DNA of 52,061 nt, from positions 1 to 52,061 of the forward strand of contig RFFS01000080.1 of assembly GCA_003696775.1 (NCBI GenBank). Reading direction: 5' to 3'. A program made the translations under genes and the position numbers. Origin of the DNA: Calditrichota bacterium. Lineage in GTDB: Bacteria > Calditrichota > Calditrichia > Calditrichales > J004. Numbering within the stretch: position 1 is the first letter of the stretch; each line of letters begins with the position of its first letter. A model generated the notes under the pieces. That model did not search any database and was not told the DNA's origin. It was given only the letters and a program-made list of their open reading frames with translations. Below are positions 44,901 to 52,061 of the stretch, one piece after another.

Positions 44901-46123
44901 GTTACCCTGCCGAAAAGGGTTTGAAAACCCAGTTCGGTTAAATCGATGGCGTTATCCCGGATTTGCCAGGCCATTTTTATATCACGCACGGGCTTGCCAG
45001 CAAAATTAATCCGCCGGGCGGTCAGTCGTCCATGTAAACGGAAATCGGTACCGATTGTATAGCGCGCATTCAACATGCATTGGGAAGAATCCAGCGGTAA
45101 ATTCGCCAAAGTGGGAATATAGGCGATATCCAATGCCGGATTATAGATATCGCCCGATAGCTCCGGATGCAGGATATCTTTGATTTGGGCGGTAAAGTAA
45201 AAAGGCAATCGGCCCACATAGACCATGCCGTCTTCCACGCTCATCCGGTTTTCATGGAATTCGATATGTCCATTGAGACTATCGGTTTGAAAACCATAAA
45301 TCCGCGAGGCGATATTTTCCAAAAAGATATCGCCATTCACTTTAAGGGAATCCAGGGAGTTGAACCGTCCGTATATATGCAACCGGCCGTCAATATTTCC
45401 ACCGGTTACGAAGACATCATCAAGAAATTGCCGTGATATAGGGCTGGTGAAAAAACGGTTTATGGTATAGCTGTTTAGCTGAATATCCCCGTCGAACCGG
45501 TTTTCACGGATATTATAACGGGTTTTTATTTTGAAATTTTCCTGAGCGGAAGAAAGCAGACTGCCATCCAGTTCCAGGAGGCTGTCGCGGGCCGATAAAT
45601 AACCGTTAAGGTTTTGAAGCACCGAGAAAAAGGTGCCGTTTTGCGCCGACCAGATTACTTTACCATCAACGACCTGTACATTGGGCAATCTGGACAACAG
45701 TTTATTGATCTCCACATCCGGCAAAGGACTCTGTTCCGTCGGCCCCATCGCATCGCCTTGCCGGGTATCATGCACAATTAGCCGGGGCTTTTGAATGCGT
45801 ACCCGGCTGATGAGATTATGCAGTCCCTGGCGTCCCCGGTATAAATTCCAGAAATTCACATCCACATGGATGGCGTCTATCAGCAATTCCAATCGTCCGT
45901 CATCGGATAAATAACTTAATTTGGAAAGGACAACACCATTGAGTCCTATGCTCAGGTTATCCAGTTCCAGGGCGATGTTTTGTTCTTCAGGGAAAAATTT
46001 TTGCAGCAGGCGGGCTTTTAACGGCTCATCCCAACCACTCCACCGGAGGATAAAGGGGCTGGCGGAAATCAATATCCCCAAAAAGGTTATGGTAAGAGCA
46101 AAGATGAGCAAAAAACGTTTCAT
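41996..46123 (-). CDS. tamB: TamB-family envelope protein (AsmA-like)
   Basis: A 1375-residue protein of the AsmA/TamB group, thought to bridge inner and outer membranes and carry phospholipids or help autotransporter assembly. An N-terminal helix (about 4-25, FLLIFALTITFLGILIS) anchors it in the inner membrane. The body is long repeated beta-strand blocks (for example INGDIFLENIASRIYGFQ and VHIYHNNIPVLNGRL), and the last 350 residues match the TamB C-terminal domain (DVLVRPGKDVVYRRDIPAYV, NFKFKLLSADPTIG, EQVLAYLG). The gene directly precedes bamA by about 20 bases, a common partnership. Confidence 0.92.
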   Translation of the reverse strand: MKRFLLIFALTITFLGILISASPFILRWSGWDEPLKARLLQKFFPEEQNIALELDNLSIGLNGVVLSKLSYLSDDGRLELLIDAIHVDVNFWNLYRGRQGLHNLISRVRIQKPRLIVHDTRQGDAMGPTEQSPLPDVEINKLLSRLPNVQVVDGKVIWSAQNGTFFSVLQNLNGYLSARDSLLELDGSLLSSAQENFKIKTRYNIRENRFDGDIQLNSYTINRFFTSPISRQFLDDVFVTGGNIDGRLHIYGRFNSLDSLKVNGDIFLENIASRIYGFQTDSLNGHIEFHENRMSVEDGMVYVGRLPFYFTAQIKDILHPELSGDIYNPALDIAYIPTLANLPLDSSQCMLNARYTIGTDFRLHGRLTARRINFAGKPVRDIKMAWQIRDNAIDLTELGFQTLFGRVTGHGRYLWKKQLLAFELGAENVSTENIILDLIEGAKHDVSLQASVNLRTGRIRGGWRYILQRGDTLFHTYGHIRGSEQKLDVVTDYASEPHFNWKARIENYLTNPKISYMAVENFPFHRFTSNYMLRSFRQKVYSSARLSGTINDLRGSLLFRKKATQDTLFSAETHIQNLLHPHKNIDGRLHMGSLQGQYSVDLSPRFLGSYFNLGPGIKGSFFLKHDTVTRISGAITLDRFNIHTITEPNRNDDYRKQAYLDGTLQLSGTLDAPVLQGKVGGNRFIFNGQGYYQPQFVISANRTQVALDSVHIYHNNIPVLNGRLVWTFLNDQIHGRVQGNKVDAETLLKTLGMDSSLVSGEGRYAFSIQGTRLKPFIRADIHLENGKLGGIAFDQLSLNASDRLVRDGVIVRPEDHILEIEDLRINKSGRYHVYGIGTLPVSPEREMDLAIKFDGDIFHYLNRLTPFFRDGASLSDISLKFKGRRNDLRLVAADIYIDRGELWLADVANHVEDISAHVVLRDGSGKVDIKKFAARVDDAYLKIHTERDLPLVDGRKLQNWYFRGLGLDFGVLAMETTSPGVRVHLPGLMYDDEYGVLFLEGRDGAPHFYFAGPVKHPVVFGEVTVSNAQITYPFVTHGTATGPPGPVEEFLAGLDWDVLVRPGKDVVYRRDIPAYVDNVNAELTVDEGSPGLDFSGIIKKGTFHPQGSLVSSRGRLEYLDLNFKVDRFAINFNPNDANPEVAGRAWTTIRDSVGAVPKTIYLQLYAVDPQTGNERQQGSWENFKFKLLSADPTIGETQEQVLAYLGYSAKNISKKATHLGGALTERYLIRPLLRPLEKVLEDNLGIDFVRFNSNIARNLFYSSIGRQGNGSGDAIINPYFTSSSYLYLMSSSEVTLGKYLSENLYLSYTGQLVSVYDNASTGFDFNHSIGLEYRFLKDILIEFEWDRELMRYYNVQNQRQYLEDFKIRFRHSFTF

Positions 46124-46296
46124 GCAAGCTATTTTCTTTAACTTTTAGAACGGTAATTATTAACCGTTTCCCTTTACGCCGCGCGGTATGTTCGGTTCCG
46201 CGATCAAGCTGAAAAAGTTAAGAAAAACAAAGCCTTATATCCAGAAATTATTAACGGGACGGACGGGACGTGATTTTTGCGTTACCGCCCCGCCAT

Positions 46297-48297
46297 TCAT
46301 ACACGGTCGGCAATTATTTCGGCGATATCACGCACTTCCAGCCGGCCTTCCGTTTCGTTTTTGGCATCGGTCATCATAATCATGCAAAAAGGACAGGCGG
46401 TAGCCATAACATCCGCCTGAGTGGCCGCGCCTTCGCGGTAGCGTTCGCGGCGCACCGCTTCCGTGCCGTTTTCTTCTTCTTTCCACATTTGACCGCCGCC
46501 GGCTCCGCAACAAAAACTGTCCGCTCCATGGCGTGCCATCTCCACTATTTGACCGGAAGACGCCAGAACGGAACGCGGTGCCTCATACTCCTTATTATGC
46601 CGGCCTAGATAACAGGGATCGTGATAGGTGATTTTTTGATCGGATTTACTTTCCTTTAAGGCGCCCTGCTCCTGCAATTGCCGGATGTATTCCGTATGGT
46701 GCACCACTTCGTAATTACCGCCAAATTGCGGATATTCATTTTTAATGGTGTGCAGACAATGCGGACAGGTGGTCACAATTTTTTTCGGTTTCACCGAATT
46801 GAGTAATTCCACATTTTGTTCCGCCATCATGGTAAACAGATATTCGTTACCCGAGCGGCGGGCGCTGTCGCCGGTGCAACTTTCCTTATTGCCCAAAACG
46901 GCAAAATTCACATCGGCCTTGTTCAAAATTTTTGCAAAAGCCCGCGCGATGCGTTGCCCTTTTGTTTCAAAGGCGCCCGCGCACCCCACCCAGTACAACA
47001 CATCAAAATCGGGGTTTTCGTCAACGGTTTTAACGGTTAGTTCCGGATCGCTTTTGGCCCAGGCCAGACGGTCTTCATTCATGTTCCAGGGATTCTGATT
47101 GCGCTCCATGCCGTTATAGGCGCCTTGCAGTTCCTTGGGAAAGTCCGATTCCATCAGCACCTTATCCCGGCGTATATTCAGAATATCGAGCATGGGTTCA
47201 TTGCCCACCGGGCACACTTCCACACAGGCGGCGCAACTGGTACATGCCCATAAGGCGGAAGGGCTTAATATGATATCGGTCATCGCCGCTTCGGTTTCCG
47301 CGCCTTCGGCAAAGATTTTCAGATTTTGATTCAGGAACAGACGCTTATTGATTTCCAGGGCGGAGGGACTCAGCTCCTTGCCTGTTTGATAGGCCGGGCA
47401 AACATCCTGACAACGGTTGCACATAATACAGGCAAAGGCATCCAGTAATTGGGTTTTATCGAGATGTTCCGGACGGGCCACGCCGAACTGTTCGGCATCC
47501 TCGGCTTCAAAATCCAGCCGTTGCATGGTGCCGGCGGCGGAACGTTCGGGTCGGGTCATGAAATTCAAGGGGCCCATGAAAAGGTGCGCGTGTTTACTCG
47601 ACGGGAAGTACGGAATAAACGCCAAAATAAGCCCCAGCGCCAGCCACCAGGAAATATGCAGCATAACATTCAGAGTTGGGGGAGACATGCCGCTCCACAT
47701 CACGGCCACGGCAGAGGCCAGGGGTTGCCAGCTATCACTGCCGTCCCTGGCCAGAGCGAAGCTTTCTCCCAAAAATCGAAAACCGATGTGGGCCAGAATA
47801 AACAAGCCGACAATCAGTGAATCACGCCGTATTTTGGCCTGGGCGCCTTCATTTAGCAGTACATTATCCCGAATATTCAGTTCGACGGAGCGGATCACAA
47901 ATCGACGCACGATAAACACAAGCATCCCGATAATAGCCGCCACGCTAAAGATATCGGTAAAGAGATGATACCAGCGGGCAACGGCACCCTGACCCAAAAA
48001 ATGAAAATCGGCAATAAAACCGGTTAACACATCGCCGATATTAACAAGAAAGTAGAGGATAAAAGCCCAGGCGATCAGCGCGTGAAAAAAACTGAGTAGG
48101 GGGCGTTTTTTAAAAACGGTTTTCTGAGTGAAGAGCACGGAAAGCCCTGTTAGCAACCGTTTGGCGAACGGCGTAAAATATAAGCGATCCTGCCCGCGGT
48201 TTATGGCGGCAAACATCAATCGGAAACGGTTATAGGCCAAATAGACAGAAGCAACCGTCAACAGAACAAATAAAATTTTTTCAATGAGAGACAACAT
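46297..48297 (-). CDS. Membrane Fe-S oxidoreductase, heterodisulfide reductase-like
   Basis: A 666-residue fusion. Residues 1-240 are membrane helices of the NarI/HdrE cytochrome type (at least five helices; histidines such as H72 and H111 could bind heme). Two [4Fe-4S] clusters follow: CIMCNRCQDVCP (C290, C293, C296, C300) and CTSCAACVEVCP (C352, C355, C358, C362). The C-terminal part has two CCG domains (GCAGAFE, TCPHCLHT; FCCGAGGGQMW). Such proteins feed electrons from electron-transferring flavoprotein or thiol pairs to quinone; partners are not in this window. It follows deformylase by 57 bases. Confidence 0.88.
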   Translation of the reverse strand: MLSLIEKILFVLLTVASVYLAYNRFRLMFAAINRGQDRLYFTPFAKRLLTGLSVLFTQKTVFKKRPLLSFFHALIAWAFILYFLVNIGDVLTGFIADFHFLGQGAVARWYHLFTDIFSVAAIIGMLVFIVRRFVIRSVELNIRDNVLLNEGAQAKIRRDSLIVGLFILAHIGFRFLGESFALARDGSDSWQPLASAVAVMWSGMSPPTLNVMLHISWWLALGLILAFIPYFPSSKHAHLFMGPLNFMTRPERSAAGTMQRLDFEAEDAEQFGVARPEHLDKTQLLDAFACIMCNRCQDVCPAYQTGKELSPSALEINKRLFLNQNLKIFAEGAETEAAMTDIILSPSALWACTSCAACVEVCPVGNEPMLDILNIRRDKVLMESDFPKELQGAYNGMERNQNPWNMNEDRLAWAKSDPELTVKTVDENPDFDVLYWVGCAGAFETKGQRIARAFAKILNKADVNFAVLGNKESCTGDSARRSGNEYLFTMMAEQNVELLNSVKPKKIVTTCPHCLHTIKNEYPQFGGNYEVVHHTEYIRQLQEQGALKESKSDQKITYHDPCYLGRHNKEYEAPRSVLASSGQIVEMARHGADSFCCGAGGGQMWKEEENGTEAVRRERYREGAATQADVMATACPFCMIMMTDAKNETEGRLEVRDIAEIIADRV

Positions 48298-48354
48298 GAT
48301 TCAGCCCCCGATGGAATTGAGTATAGACGTTAAGTAAACGGAATTAAGAACAGA

Positions 48355-48852
48355 TTAAAATTTTTGAGGCAGCAAACCTTTTTGTTGCAAAGCCTGAATT
48401 TTAAACGACGGTAGATAATCGACAAAAAGAATACCGTTCAAATGATCGATTTCATGTTGAAGGACGCGTGCCATCCACCCGTCGTAAGATTCTTCAAGCC
48501 GGTTGCCCCGTTCATCATGATAAACCAGCCGGATGCCTTCGGGACGGGTTACGTCATCACGTACATCGGGTATGGAAAGACATCCTTCTTCCACCGTATC
48601 TTCGCCCCAACTATCCACGATTTCCGGATTGATAAATGCCCGCGGATGCTCTTTTTCATCGATGGAAGATATATCCACAACGCATAATTTAAGGGAATAG
48701 CCCACTTGCGGCGCGGCCAGCCCGATCCCGTCTTCCCGATGCATGGTAACGATCATGTTTTGGATCATTTTGTTTAATGAATCATCAAACTGTTCGATGG
48801 GGCGTGTTTCCCGACGCAAAACAGGGTCTCCCGCAAAACGAATTTTATACAT
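48355..48852 (-). CDS. def: Peptide deformylase
   Basis: Removes the formyl group from the N-terminal methionine of new proteins. The 165-residue product has all three motifs: GIGLAAPQ (42-49), EGCLSIP with metal-binding C91 and HEIDH with H133, E134 and H137. It lies 9 bases after the A-type Fe-S carrier gene with AGGGG before the ATG. Confidence 0.97.
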   Translation of the reverse strand: MYKIRFAGDPVLRRETRPIEQFDDSLNKMIQNMIVTMHREDGIGLAAPQVGYSLKLCVVDISSIDEKEHPRAFINPEIVDSWGEDTVEEGCLSIPDVRDDVTRPEGIRLVYHDERGNRLEESYDGWMARVLQHEIDHLNGILFVDYLPSFKIQALQQKGLLPQKF

Positions 48853-48861
48853 GCCGGCCCC

Positions 48862-49185
48862 TTATACGGCAAAAGAATTACCGCAGCCACATGTTTTGGT
48901 GGCATTGGGATTATTGAAAACAAAACCGCTGCCATGCAAACCATCGGTATAGTCCAACTGGGTGCCGGCCAGATAAACAACGCTTTTCGAATCTATCAGA
49001 ACCCGCACATCGCCGAACAAATATTCCTGATCGGATTCTTTTTTATTTTCTTCTATATCCAATACATAGGTAAAACCGGAACATCCGCCACCCTTGATGC
49101 CGACGCGGATAAATGCGTCCGCTTTGTTTTCATCATTTAAGATTTCTCTTATTTTTAAAGCAGCCTTATCGGTTACATCAATCAT
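48862..49185 (-). CDS. A-type iron-sulfur carrier protein (IscA/ErpA family)
   Basis: A 107-residue carrier that holds and passes Fe-S clusters to target proteins. The three conserved cysteines are C35 (GGGCSGFTY), C99 and C101 (TCGCGNSF). Residues 1-30 are the family start (IDVTDKAALKIREIL). It overlaps the rny stop by 4 bases (ATGA), and the large Fe-S oxidoreductase lies two genes downstream, a possible client by position only. The name iscA, erpA or sufA cannot be chosen from sequence. Confidence 0.95.
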   Translation of the reverse strand: MIDVTDKAALKIREILNDENKADAFIRVGIKGGGCSGFTYVLDIEENKKESDQEYLFGDVRVLIDSKSVVYLAGTQLDYTDGLHGSGFVFNNPNATKTCGCGNSFAV

Positions 49186-50801
49186 GATCGACTCCCCTTT
49201 TCATATTTTTTGTTGTTCTTATTATTTTTGTTGTTTTTAAAATCATCGGTGGAACGCGAGGTGATCGATTTACGAATAACGGTTACTTTGATTTGCCCCG
49301 GATATTCCATTGTTTCCTTGATTTTGGCGGCAATATCCGAGGAAAGTACCGTACAGGCGTCATCGCTCAGTTTGGTCGGTTCCACTATAACCCGCACTTC
49401 ACGACCGGCGGAAATGGCATAGGCTTTTTTTACACCGTCGAACGAAGTGGCGATCTCTTCAAGTTGATTGATACGCTTGGTGTACGCTTCCAGTGAATCC
49501 CGCCGCGCGCCGGGCCGGCTGCCGCTGATTTTATCCGCCGCCGTTACAAGAACGGAAATGGGGCTGATGGGTTCCGCTTCTTCATGGTGCGCCAATATGG
49601 AATTGATGACCACTTCATGTTCACGGCATTTTTCAGCCAATTCCACGCCAAGTGTTACATGGCTGCCTTCCTTATGACTGCTGATCGCTTTACCGATATC
49701 ATGGAACAATCCGGCACGACGGGCCAGTTTCACATTAAAGCCCAGTTCAGCGGCCAGAGCGCCGGCCAAAAAGGCCACTTCCTTGGAGTGTTGCAACTGA
49801 TTTTGACCGTAACTGTAACGGTAACGCAAACGGCCCAGATTTTCACGCATCAATGGATGCACGTTATGCAGCTTAAGTTCACGCAATGTTTCGTCGGCCG
49901 CTTTTTGAATGGAACGGTTTACATCGGCCTTGGCTTTTTTCACCGCCTGTTGAATGGTGTTTACATTGATATTGCGGCTTTTTATCAGGCTTTCCATGGC
50001 CAGACGGGCAATTTCCCGGGCCACCGGATCAAAACCGGACAAGACAATCAGTTCCGGGGTATCGTCCACTATGACCTTGACGCCGGTGGCTTCTTCAAAA
50101 GCGCGGATATTTTTACCTTCCCGGCCTATAATCATCCCTTTAAATCGCTCGTTGGGTAATTCCACGTTTGAAAGCGTGCTTTCCATGGTAAAATCGTAAG
50201 CCAGGTTCTCTATGGCCGTGGCAATGATCTCACGCGCTTCTTTCTGGGCCTTTTCCCGGGCTTCATTGCGGATATCATTGGCCATTTGCGCTGCTTCAAG
50301 TTTGACCTTTTGTTCCAGGTTTTTCAACAACTGCTGACGTGCTTCATCCTGCGAATAGCGGGCGATGCGTTCCAGTCGTAAATTTTGTTCTTCAAGAATG
50401 GCATCCACGCGCTTGTGCTTTTCAAACAGGAGTTCTTCCTGTTCTTCCAGGCGAATTTCCTTTTTTTCCAACCGCGCTTCGAGGCTTTTCAGTTGATTCT
50501 CGGTGCGCTTCAACTGTTTTTCACGTTGTAACAGCGTGGATTCCTGACGACGCATCTTTTCATCTTTTTCACGAAGTTCCTTTTGAAAAGCGGCCCGTTT
50601 TTCCTGCAATTCCATTTTAAAATTGTAAAGCCGTTCTTTCTTTATTTTCTCCGCTTCGCGCTCGGCCTTTTCCAAAATGGATCGGGTGGTGTTTTTGGTA
50701 CGCAAAACTATTAGATGATAAATGAAATACCCTATGGTTATTCCGACAACAATGCTGATAACAGCGATGAGCAGGGATTGTTGTGTTAAATTTTCAAACA
50801 T
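49182..50801 (-). CDS. rny: Ribonuclease Y
   Basis: A membrane-tethered endoribonuclease that starts mRNA decay. ATG 50801 is chosen (GGAGA 4 bases upstream); a TTG at 50819 extends the frame by six codons that contain that site. The 539-residue product has a transmembrane helix (about 10-30), a long coiled coil (about 30-195), a KH domain (about 205-270, RFKGMIIGREGKNIRAFEE) and an HD domain (about 325-420, HSKEVAFLAGALAAELG, RRAGLFHDIGKAIS). The end is unusual: after TVIRKSITSRSTDDF it has about 18 Asn/Lys-rich residues, which most RNase Y proteins lack. Confidence 0.95.
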   Translation of the reverse strand: MFENLTQQSLLIAVISIVVGITIGYFIYHLIVLRTKNTTRSILEKAEREAEKIKKERLYNFKMELQEKRAAFQKELREKDEKMRRQESTLLQREKQLKRTENQLKSLEARLEKKEIRLEEQEELLFEKHKRVDAILEEQNLRLERIARYSQDEARQQLLKNLEQKVKLEAAQMANDIRNEAREKAQKEAREIIATAIENLAYDFTMESTLSNVELPNERFKGMIIGREGKNIRAFEEATGVKVIVDDTPELIVLSGFDPVAREIARLAMESLIKSRNINVNTIQQAVKKAKADVNRSIQKAADETLRELKLHNVHPLMRENLGRLRYRYSYGQNQLQHSKEVAFLAGALAAELGFNVKLARRAGLFHDIGKAISSHKEGSHVTLGVELAEKCREHEVVINSILAHHEEAEPISPISVLVTAADKISGSRPGARRDSLEAYTKRINQLEEIATSFDGVKKAYAISAGREVRVIVEPTKLSDDACTVLSSDIAAKIKETMEYPGQIKVTVIRKSITSRSTDDFKNNKNNKNNKKYEKGSRS

Positions 50802-50930
50802 GTATTCTCCGTTTTTCAATAATAACGTATAAGACCGGTTATTTATTTTATTTACCGGAATTTAGTAAAAAATTAAAATTAGCTGAATTTAGGGATAAAG
50901 ACAAGTATTAGATGGGCTGCCGTCCGGTGT

Positions 50931-51914
50931 TTAGTGGAAGGCGTCCATATTCAGGGGCGGAATGTCGGCCGGGTCGTTTTTTTTGTATATCTTTTTAAAC
51001 TCTTTAAAAAGATCGGGATCGAATTTACCGTTGCGTGTTTCCTGTTCCATCACATCCAGGGCGTCATCCTTTTTTAGCGCTTTACGATACGGACGATTGG
51101 TGGTTAAGGCGTTGAAACTACCCGAGAGCGAGATAATCCGCGCCAAAAACGGGATATCTTCCCCTTTAAGCTGATCGGGATAACCGGAACCATCGTACAT
51201 TTCCTTATGACTGCGCACGATGGGCACGGCGCCGTGCAGGGAATGGATCGGTTCCACAATACGTTCCCCGGCTACCGGATAAGTGCGAATCTTATCAAAT
51301 TCATCAGGCGTCAACGGACCGGGTTTGGCAAGTATTTTTTCATCGATTTCAATTTTACCGACGGCATGCAGTAACCCGCCGCGGGCGACATCCATAACAT
51401 CCTGCTGGTCCAGTCCCAGTTCCCGGGCAAAATGCCTGGCCTGTGTGGCCAGCTTTAGAGAAGAGCCCTGTGCATAGGCATCTTTCACCTCCGCGATCAT
51501 GGCCAGTTTGAAGATCAAATCTTCGGCGCTACGTAATTGTTTTTTAAAACTTTCCAGTTCCAAAGCGTTACGCACACGCATTTTGATATCGTAAATATTG
51601 AAGGGTTTGGTCAGGTAATCGGCGTTTAATTCATAACTGCGGGCCCGGGCGCGGTTATCATCCAGGCCGGTAATCATGATAACGGGAATGTGTTTGGTGG
51701 CGGAGTCTTTCCTTAAAGTGGTGCATACATCAAAGCCGTTCATGCCGGGCATTTGGATATCGAGAAGAATCAGGTCGGGCTTTTCTTCCCGGGCCATCCG
51801 GACGCCTTCTTCGCCCGTCCCGGCATTTATAAAGGTATGCGGTTCCGTAAGAAAAAATGACTTGATCAGCGCAATGGATTCCGGATAATCGTCGATAATT
51901 AGTATCTTTGCCAA
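50931..51914 (-). CDS. Response regulator with degenerate HD-GYP output domain
   Basis: A 327-residue protein. The receiver (1-120) is complete: D8, D9, phosphoacceptor D52, T82 and K103. The output region (about 130-300) is clearly HD-GYP (DGSGYP 241-246, TTNRPYR), but the metal ligands are largely lost: the GH histidine is S151, the HD aspartate is A184 (HAVGKI), the next histidine is Y212, the HH pair is H236-K237, and the later aspartate is G265. It is unlikely to hydrolyse c-di-GMP. The start is TTG 51914, with GGGGAG 5 bases upstream. It may bind c-di-GMP or a partner protein. Confidence 0.88.
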   Translation of the reverse strand: MAKILIIDDYPESIALIKSFFLTEPHTFINAGTGEEGVRMAREEKPDLILLDIQMPGMNGFDVCTTLRKDSATKHIPVIMITGLDDNRARARSYELNADYLTKPFNIYDIKMRVRNALELESFKKQLRSAEDLIFKLAMIAEVKDAYAQGSSLKLATQARHFARELGLDQQDVMDVARGGLLHAVGKIEIDEKILAKPGPLTPDEFDKIRTYPVAGERIVEPIHSLHGAVPIVRSHKEMYDGSGYPDQLKGEDIPFLARIISLSGSFNALTTNRPYRKALKKDDALDVMEQETRNGKFDPDLFKEFKKIYKKNDPADIPPLNMDAFH

Positions 51915-52061
51915 CTCAGCTCCCCTTGAAGAATGTAGTTTCTTAGATCGACTTCGCCGTTATAGGACTTAAGTAATGAAGGTCGTTTGTTAAAAAACGA
52001 GTATAAGATATGTCAAGCTGCCTATTTCAGGATATGACATTTAGCACAGTTCCTTTTTTTA

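Noticed and set aside
46124-46296. Possible terminator or promoter between the Fe-S oxidoreductase and tamB genes, including an AACGGT...ACCGTT inverted repeat and a small GACGG repeat
   Set aside because: The stem is only 6 bp with an 8-base loop and no T run; the repeats are too short to mean anything.
49584-50159. 191-codon open frame on the plus strand inside rny
   Set aside because: Antisense shadow of RNase Y; the minus-strand frame carries all KH and HD motifs.
51915-52061. TTGACA-like box upstream of the HD-GYP gene
   Set aside because: No good -10 element at 16-18 bases; the region also reaches the window edge.
1-52061. CRISPR array, insertion sequence, integrase, attachment site or prophage
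   Set aside because: No regular repeats, terminal inverted repeats, transposase or integrase motifs were seen anywhere. The amidase cassette was considered as a prophage remnant but has no structural phage gene.

Overview
The window looks like chromosomal DNA of a Gram-negative, LPS-making bacterium of the FCB group. Calditrichota or a related lineage (Ignavibacteria, KSB1, Marinimicrobia) is my best guess, not a proven placement. The signs are a secreted phosphatase with a type IX secretion C-terminal sorting domain (NYPNPFN motif), an LpxC-FabZ fusion of the type known from Bacteroidetes/Chlorobi relatives, an RNase Y, sigma-54 regulators, a full BamA/OmpH/LpxA/LpxD set and a tiny COX24-type basic protein common in Bacteroidetes. 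Nothing marks it as a plasmid, phage or island. There are no insertion sequences, CRISPR arrays or integrases.

Layout. Almost everything is on the minus strand. Bases 297-5454 carry a four-gene minus operon: a Mur-ligase-like protein, an OmpA-family protein, a TPR protein and an NtrC-type regulator. Divergent from it, 5589-8468 (plus) is a tight six-gene cassette: an AmpD-like amidase with an SH3 domain followed by five small membrane, coiled-coil or lipoprotein genes. This is the most novel-looking unit of the window. Then come DUF983, a CobC-like phosphatase and a large BNR-repeat exported protein (8476-12626, minus), the T9SS-type phosphatase (12893-14074, plus), a shared bidirectional terminator, and typA (minus).

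From 30.8 kb down to 16.2 kb the minus strand holds a tRNA(CAT), a CdsZ-like zinc ribbon protein, RNase P RNA, recJ, a RodZ-like protein, a thioredoxin lipoprotein, gamma-glutamyltransferase, a small membrane protein, a response-regulator/histidine kinase gene broken by a frameshift in an A8 run, the two heptose activation genes (split hldE), an MltD-like transglycosylase, a zinc-ribbon TPR protein, a 30-residue COX24-like protein, xseA, xseB and nadK. Many of these overlap or are spaced by a few bases, so long co-transcripts are likely.

From 51.9 kb down to 30.8 kb the minus strand holds a degenerate HD-GYP response regulator, RNase Y, an A-type Fe-S carrier, peptide deformylase, a membrane Fe-S oxidoreductase, then the envelope series tamB, bamA, ompH, lpxD, lpxC-fabZ, lpxA, a LipM/LplA-family gene and an outer membrane protein ending at a terminator, then rseP coupled to a 626-residue orphan.

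How the genes fit together: the window is dominated by envelope construction. It covers lipid A and heptose supply, outer membrane protein insertion, peptidoglycan turnover and sigma-E-type proteolysis, mixed with RNA/DNA maintenance (RNase P, RNase Y, RecJ, ExoVII) and signalling genes. All function calls come from reading motifs by eye; no database search was run.
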